A stretch of DNA of 26,839 bases from a virus: positions 1 to 26,839 of the IMG/VR virus record IMGVR_UViG_3300020395_000085; one strand, written 5' to 3'. Every line of letters begins with the position of its first letter. Positions within the stretch are counted from its first letter, which is position 1. Below are positions 24,431-26,839 of this stretch, one piece after another. A program made the position numbers and the translations under genes. The notes beneath the pieces are model-generated. The model was not told where the DNA came from and searched no databases. It saw only the letters and a list, made by a program, of their open reading frames with translations.

Positions 24431-24972
24431 ACAAGATAGATATGAGTGCAATTCAGCGTGAGCTTTCTGTATTTTCAGACGTAAAGCCAAAGGGAGAAAA
24501 GAAAAAAGAATTTCGCGATCCGCCAGACGGTTACTACACTGTGATGGTTGACAAGGCGCATTGGGGCACAGCGAGTACTGGTACGCTTTATTTGAATTGG
24601 CATCTGAAGATTTTGGATGGCGATTGCCAGGGGCAATACCTTTTCAAAAAGCATTATCTCAAAGCGGGGAATTCAAAGAACTTTGAGTTTTTCGCGGCGG
24701 ACATGGCGACAGTGCTGGGTGAATCAAGCCCTCAGATTTGCGATATCAATGGAGAGCCAGATCCTGCGTTCTGCAGCCGCCTTTTAGATCACACCCTTGC
24801 TGTAAAAAAAGTAACACGAGTAGACGATAATAATAGTTACAACGTTTACATCAATGGTTGCAGCACGAGAAACGAGGAAGAAGGCGCTGTTGCTCACAAG
24901 CCAATTGAGACAAAGGAAGCATTGGCCGAAGCTCTTCCAGATTTTTTGAGCGATGATGACATCCCATTCTAA
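24427..24972 (+). CDS. DUF669-type ssDNA-binding-like protein with acidic tip
   Basis: A 181-residue protein starting in an ATGA overlap with the Sak4-like gene. The middle (GYYTVMVDKAHWGTAS, LYLNWHLKILDG, FKKHYLK, VKKVTRV, YNVYINGC) reads as an OB-like beta barrel of the DUF669 family, which accompanies Sak/Sak4 annealases in phages. The chain ends DDDIPF, the same kind of acidic hydrophobic tip by which bacterial SSB recruits DNA repair and replication proteins. It most likely coats single-stranded DNA and directs the annealing protein. Strand-by-strand fold assignment is inference. Confidence 0.78.
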   Translation: MNKIDMSAIQRELSVFSDVKPKGEKKKEFRDPPDGYYTVMVDKAHWGTASTGTLYLNWHLKILDGDCQGQYLFKKHYLKAGNSKNFEFFAADMATVLGESSPQICDINGEPDPAFCSRLLDHTLAVKKVTRVDDNNSYNVYINGCSTRNEEEGAVAHKPIETKEALAEALPDFLSDDDIPF

Positions 24973-25273
24973 TGATACCACTGCCACCGGAATGGCCAGC
25001 GCCTCCCCCAACTTTTCAAAACACCTTAGCAGTGTCTTGTCAGAGTTGCGGGAATTGCTCATGCAAAGACATCGCCACCATGGCGATTCAGCATTCAATC
25101 CGGTGGCAGTATTCCACAAAGGAAGTGCAGAAGAGCGCCTGCGCGTGATGCTCGACTATAAGCTGACGCGGTTCTCTGGTGGCTCTAAGGCACTTGAGGA
25201 AGAGAACATCAACGACCTTATTGGTTATTTGATTCTTCTTAAAATAAGCAGGAGGCAGCAGGGTGACACGTAA
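24953..25273 (+). CDS. MazG-like / DUF6378-like protein
   Basis: A 106-residue reading frame overlapping the SSB-like gene by 20 bases. Starts at 24953, 24956 or 24992 are all possible; none has a strong Shine-Dalgarno, and homologous-looking sequence begins near residue 33. The core (LSELRELLMQRHRHHGDSAF, then RLRVMLDYKLTRFSGG and ENINDLIGYLILL) is the helix pattern of MazG-like and DUF6378-type phage proteins: a 'YGD'-like start, a lysine-arginine helix and a D-x-x-GY helix. Such proteins are linked to nucleotide pyrophosphate hydrolysis or nucleotide modification. Assignment is by pattern only. Confidence 0.6.
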   Translation: MMTSHSNDTTATGMASASPNFSKHLSSVLSELRELLMQRHRHHGDSAFNPVAVFHKGSAEERLRVMLDYKLTRFSGGSKALEEENINDLIGYLILLKISRRQQGDT

Positions 25274-25625
25274 GGTAAATCACAGCGATCCAGAGCTTAT
25301 AAAAGCAGCCGTTGATCAAACAGCACCTGCCCTGATGCACCTTGCGTTTACCGACGAGCCAGAGATGGTAAAGCAGTTGCGGGTAGTTGTAACGATGAGT
25401 CAAGCCGACTACAAGCTATGGGATACTATCAGAAAAAGCTATGCCTCTCACAAGACCTGGAAGCGCCTTATCTCCCGCACCATGTGGCTCACTGCCCGCG
25501 TTATTCGCACAGGGCGTAGCCTGGTCGATGGTCAGGAGATTAAGTGGCGTGCAGCCGGGATAGAAACGATTCCAAAACAAATTCAACAATGCCGCAAATG
25601 CGGATGTCCCTGTCACAAGGAGTAG
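25263..25625 (+). CDS. Early hypothetical protein with C-terminal cysteine cluster
   Basis: A 120-residue protein starting with GTG after AGGAGG (about 25251-25256), with an 11-base overlap with the MazG-like gene. It is basic and helical (WDTIRKSYASHKTWKRLISRT, about residues 53-73, is a likely nucleic-acid contact) and ends CRKCGCPCHKE, four cysteines and a histidine able to bind zinc. It could be a DNA-binding early regulator. I do not recognise a family. Confidence 0.7.
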   Translation: MTRKVNHSDPELIKAAVDQTAPALMHLAFTDEPEMVKQLRVVVTMSQADYKLWDTIRKSYASHKTWKRLISRTMWLTARVIRTGRSLVDGQEIKWRAAGIETIPKQIQQCRKCGCPCHKE

Positions 25626-25630
25626 CAACT

Positions 25631-26104
25631 ATGGAAAAACAAGAGCTGAAAAAAGAAATCCTCGAACTCGCCAAACCTCACTGGGTACCAATTAGCCGAA
25701 ACCTTGGCAGATGGGTACGCACCACTGAAGCAATGAGAGAGCTTGTGAGAGAGGGCTTGGTAGATAACCAGAAAAAGCGTATTGATGGAAAGGTAGTGTG
25801 GTGTGTCCGCCTAAAACAAAAGGCCGAGCCAATCTTTCACCCAACCCTTGGCATGTCAAAAGTCACTCACAAGGTTTGGGGAACAACCGTCAGCACCCTT
25901 GAAGCAAGACACTGGTGGGTGGTAACCACTGGACCGCTCATCGCTGACACAGATATGGACTGGATCTTCGCTGCACTAAAAAAAGCAGGCATTAGAGCGC
26001 CCTGGGTAGGCGTTGGAAGAGAAGAGAATCGGTGGGTTATCGATTTACCCCAAAGAGAAGCAGAGAAGCTGGGTAAGAAAATACCCACTTCCGACAATAT
26101 ATAG
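25631..26104 (+). CDS. Early hypothetical protein, helical N-terminus, W-rich
   Basis: A 157-residue protein; ATG at 25631 follows AAGGAG (25617-25622) at eight bases, so this start is preferred over the in-frame ATG at 25544 inside the previous gene. Residues about 5-44 look like a winged-helix DNA-binding unit (ELKKEILELAKPHW, then AMRELVREGLVD and a wing with VVWCVRL). The rest is tryptophan-rich and beta/alpha mixed (RHWWVVTTG, DMDWIFAALKKAG), which could be a small ligand or partner domain. A role in early gene control is possible. No homologue recognised. Confidence 0.7.
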   Translation: MEKQELKKEILELAKPHWVPISRNLGRWVRTTEAMRELVREGLVDNQKKRIDGKVVWCVRLKQKAEPIFHPTLGMSKVTHKVWGTTVSTLEARHWWVVTTGPLIADTDMDWIFAALKKAGIRAPWVGVGREENRWVIDLPQREAEKLGKKIPTSDNI

Positions 26105-26137
26105 AATATGAAAGAATTCCCATTAGAGTAACTATAC

Positions 26138-26305
26138 TTGAACTACGACCAAAGAATAGATACCTGCCTAAAATGCGAACACCTAAAAAGTAAGTTCACA
26201 CCCATCTGCAGTAAATGTGGCTGTATGGTCTTTCTAAAAGCCAGGATACCGTTTACTCAGTGTCCCCTAAAAAAGTGGCGACAAGGAACAGACCAAGCCA
26301 AATAA
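26138..26305 (+). CDS. Small Cys-rich zinc protein (DUF6171-like)
   Basis: A 55-residue protein from a TTG start; the frame has a stop (TAA at 26129-26131) just before it, so TTG is the only start. It contains CLKC at residues 10-13, CSKCGC at 24-29 and CPLKKW at 42-47, the pattern C-x2-C...C-x2-C-x-C...CPL-x-KW of the small phage zinc-finger proteins of the DUF6171 type, seen in many tailed phages. A weak AGAG lies about ten bases upstream. It closes the + strand early block, 20 bases before the convergent gene. Confidence 0.75.
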   Translation: MNYDQRIDTCLKCEHLKSKFTPICSKCGCMVFLKARIPFTQCPLKKWRQGTDQAK

Positions 26306-26325
26306 TCACCGTTATAATAAATAAC

Positions 26326-26646
26326 TTACTCACCTATCTTAAAATTCGCCAACGATTGGCGCTCCCTGGCCAACAGCTCTCGCTGCGCCTCCTTAACCTC
26401 GTTCTGTAACCGAGCCTCGTTCTCACGGCAGTCACGGCGGATATCGGTGATTACCACATCATACCGTGCACGCATATCTTCTACCCGCTTATCAAAGTCT
26501 TCACCGATAGCATTAACCTGCTCTTGAAACCGCTCAACCAGGTTATCTAACCGTTTTTGCATCTGAATAAACTGGTACACCAAAAACCCAGAGAATAAAC
26601 CCAAGGCGCCGAAATCTACTAACTGACTTATAAGCTGGTCTGTCAT
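26326..26646 (-). CDS. Minus-strand membrane protein with coiled coil
   Basis: A 106-residue protein on the opposite strand, the only clear minus gene. Residues about 11-29 (DFGALGLFSGFLVYQFIQM) are one membrane helix; residues about 30-100 are a heptad coiled coil with many E, R and Q (MQKRLDNLVERFQEQVN; EVKEAQRELLARERQ). It is convergent with the Cys-rich gene, its stop being 20 bases from that gene's stop. The architecture equals that of the 93-residue lysis-cluster protein, so it may be a holin-like, spanin-like or superinfection-type envelope protein; no more can be said. Confidence 0.65.
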   Translation of the reverse strand: MTDQLISQLVDFGALGLFSGFLVYQFIQMQKRLDNLVERFQEQVNAIGEDFDKRVEDMRARYDVVITDIRRDCRENEARLQNEVKEAQRELLARERQSLANFKIGE

Positions 26647-26655
26647 GACGACGTT

Positions 26656-26661
26656 ATTATA
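26656..26661 (-). promoter_or_regulatory. Consensus -10 box just before the minus-strand gene
   Basis: On the minus strand the sequence is TATAAT, nine bases before the ATG. A transcript starting at the usual distance would begin about three bases before the start codon, and no Shine-Dalgarno is present. A matching -35 at 17 bases is not evident. Confidence 0.4.
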
Positions 26662-26839
26662 AGAGGGGTGGGGGGAGGTTGATATACAATTTTATAATAA
26701 ACACAACGGCGACAGGGTACCCCCCCTTCGACACAGAACGTTGCTGCTGGCGGGCGGCGGCGTGGGGGGGGTAGTCAATTGAACGGTGCGGGCGATTGTC
26801 ATCTGACCGGTCGGTTGGTTGACGGCTGGCCGGGTGATT
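26662..26839. other. Right-end segment without a gene, G- and C-tracts
   Basis: Stops interrupt every frame I checked, and no coding region is supported here. The segment holds G-runs at 26665-26678, a C7 run at 26720-26726, a G8 run at 26764-26771 and GC-rich stretches, against an AT-rich piece near 26684-26700. It may be a control region or a hard-to-assemble junction. Confidence 0.5.

Noticed and set aside
1-26839. tRNA genes, integrase, insertion sequences
   Set aside because: No cloverleaf-like segment in the few gaps, and no integrase or transposase motifs in any supported gene.

Overview
The window is a stretch of a tailed-phage genome, most likely a short-tailed (podovirus-like) phage of a Gram-negative, probably aquatic, bacterium. 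This rests on tightly packed genes nearly all on the + strand, an adaptor plus nozzle-like pair as in phages of the SU10 type, fibre proteins of a style common in marine phage metagenomes, a GH25 endolysin cassette, and a compact replication/recombination module. The host assignment is inference; no tRNA, integrase or host gene is visible.

Layout. (1) 1-5318, tail module: the end of a beta-helix protein cut by the window edge, a small unknown protein, a head-tail adaptor candidate, a 746-residue nozzle-like protein, a second beta-helix protein and a small fibre-type protein. (2) 5329-15555, probable internal/ejection proteins: a glycine-zipper protein, two helical charged proteins and a giant 2412-residue protein. 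(3) 15555-18636, fibre and adsorption proteins: a small beta protein, a 477-residue fibre with glycine hinge, a LamG-like lectin protein, then two very small genes. (4) 18638-20906, lysis: GH25 endolysin with peptidoglycan-binding domain, a membrane-anchored coiled coil, a holin-like protein with a lipoprotein-like tail, and two unknowns. (5) 20907-26305, early genes: a regulatory gap with a palindrome and an RBS-masking hairpin, a replication initiator with a candidate internal origin, a PD-(D/E)XK nuclease, zinc-binding proteins, a Cas4/AddB-like Fe-S nuclease, a Sak4-like RecA-fold ATPase, a DUF669/SSB-like protein with an acidic tip, a MazG-like protein and several small proteins. (6) 26326-26646, one minus-strand membrane coiled-coil gene, then a G/C-tract-rich end without a gene.

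The late genes are joined by 1-4 base stop-start overlaps (TAATG, ATGA, TTGA, GTGA, TAGTG), so large blocks are probably translationally coupled. The early block looks like a single-strand annealing recombination set (5'-end processing nuclease, Sak4-type annealase, ssDNA-binding protein) attached to a DnaD/O-type replication initiator. The strongest unexplained signals are the candidate origin inside the initiator gene, the palindrome shared by its promoter region and its coding sequence, a promoter that coincides with the apparent TTG start of the Fe-S nuclease, and the giant ejection-type protein with internal repeats.
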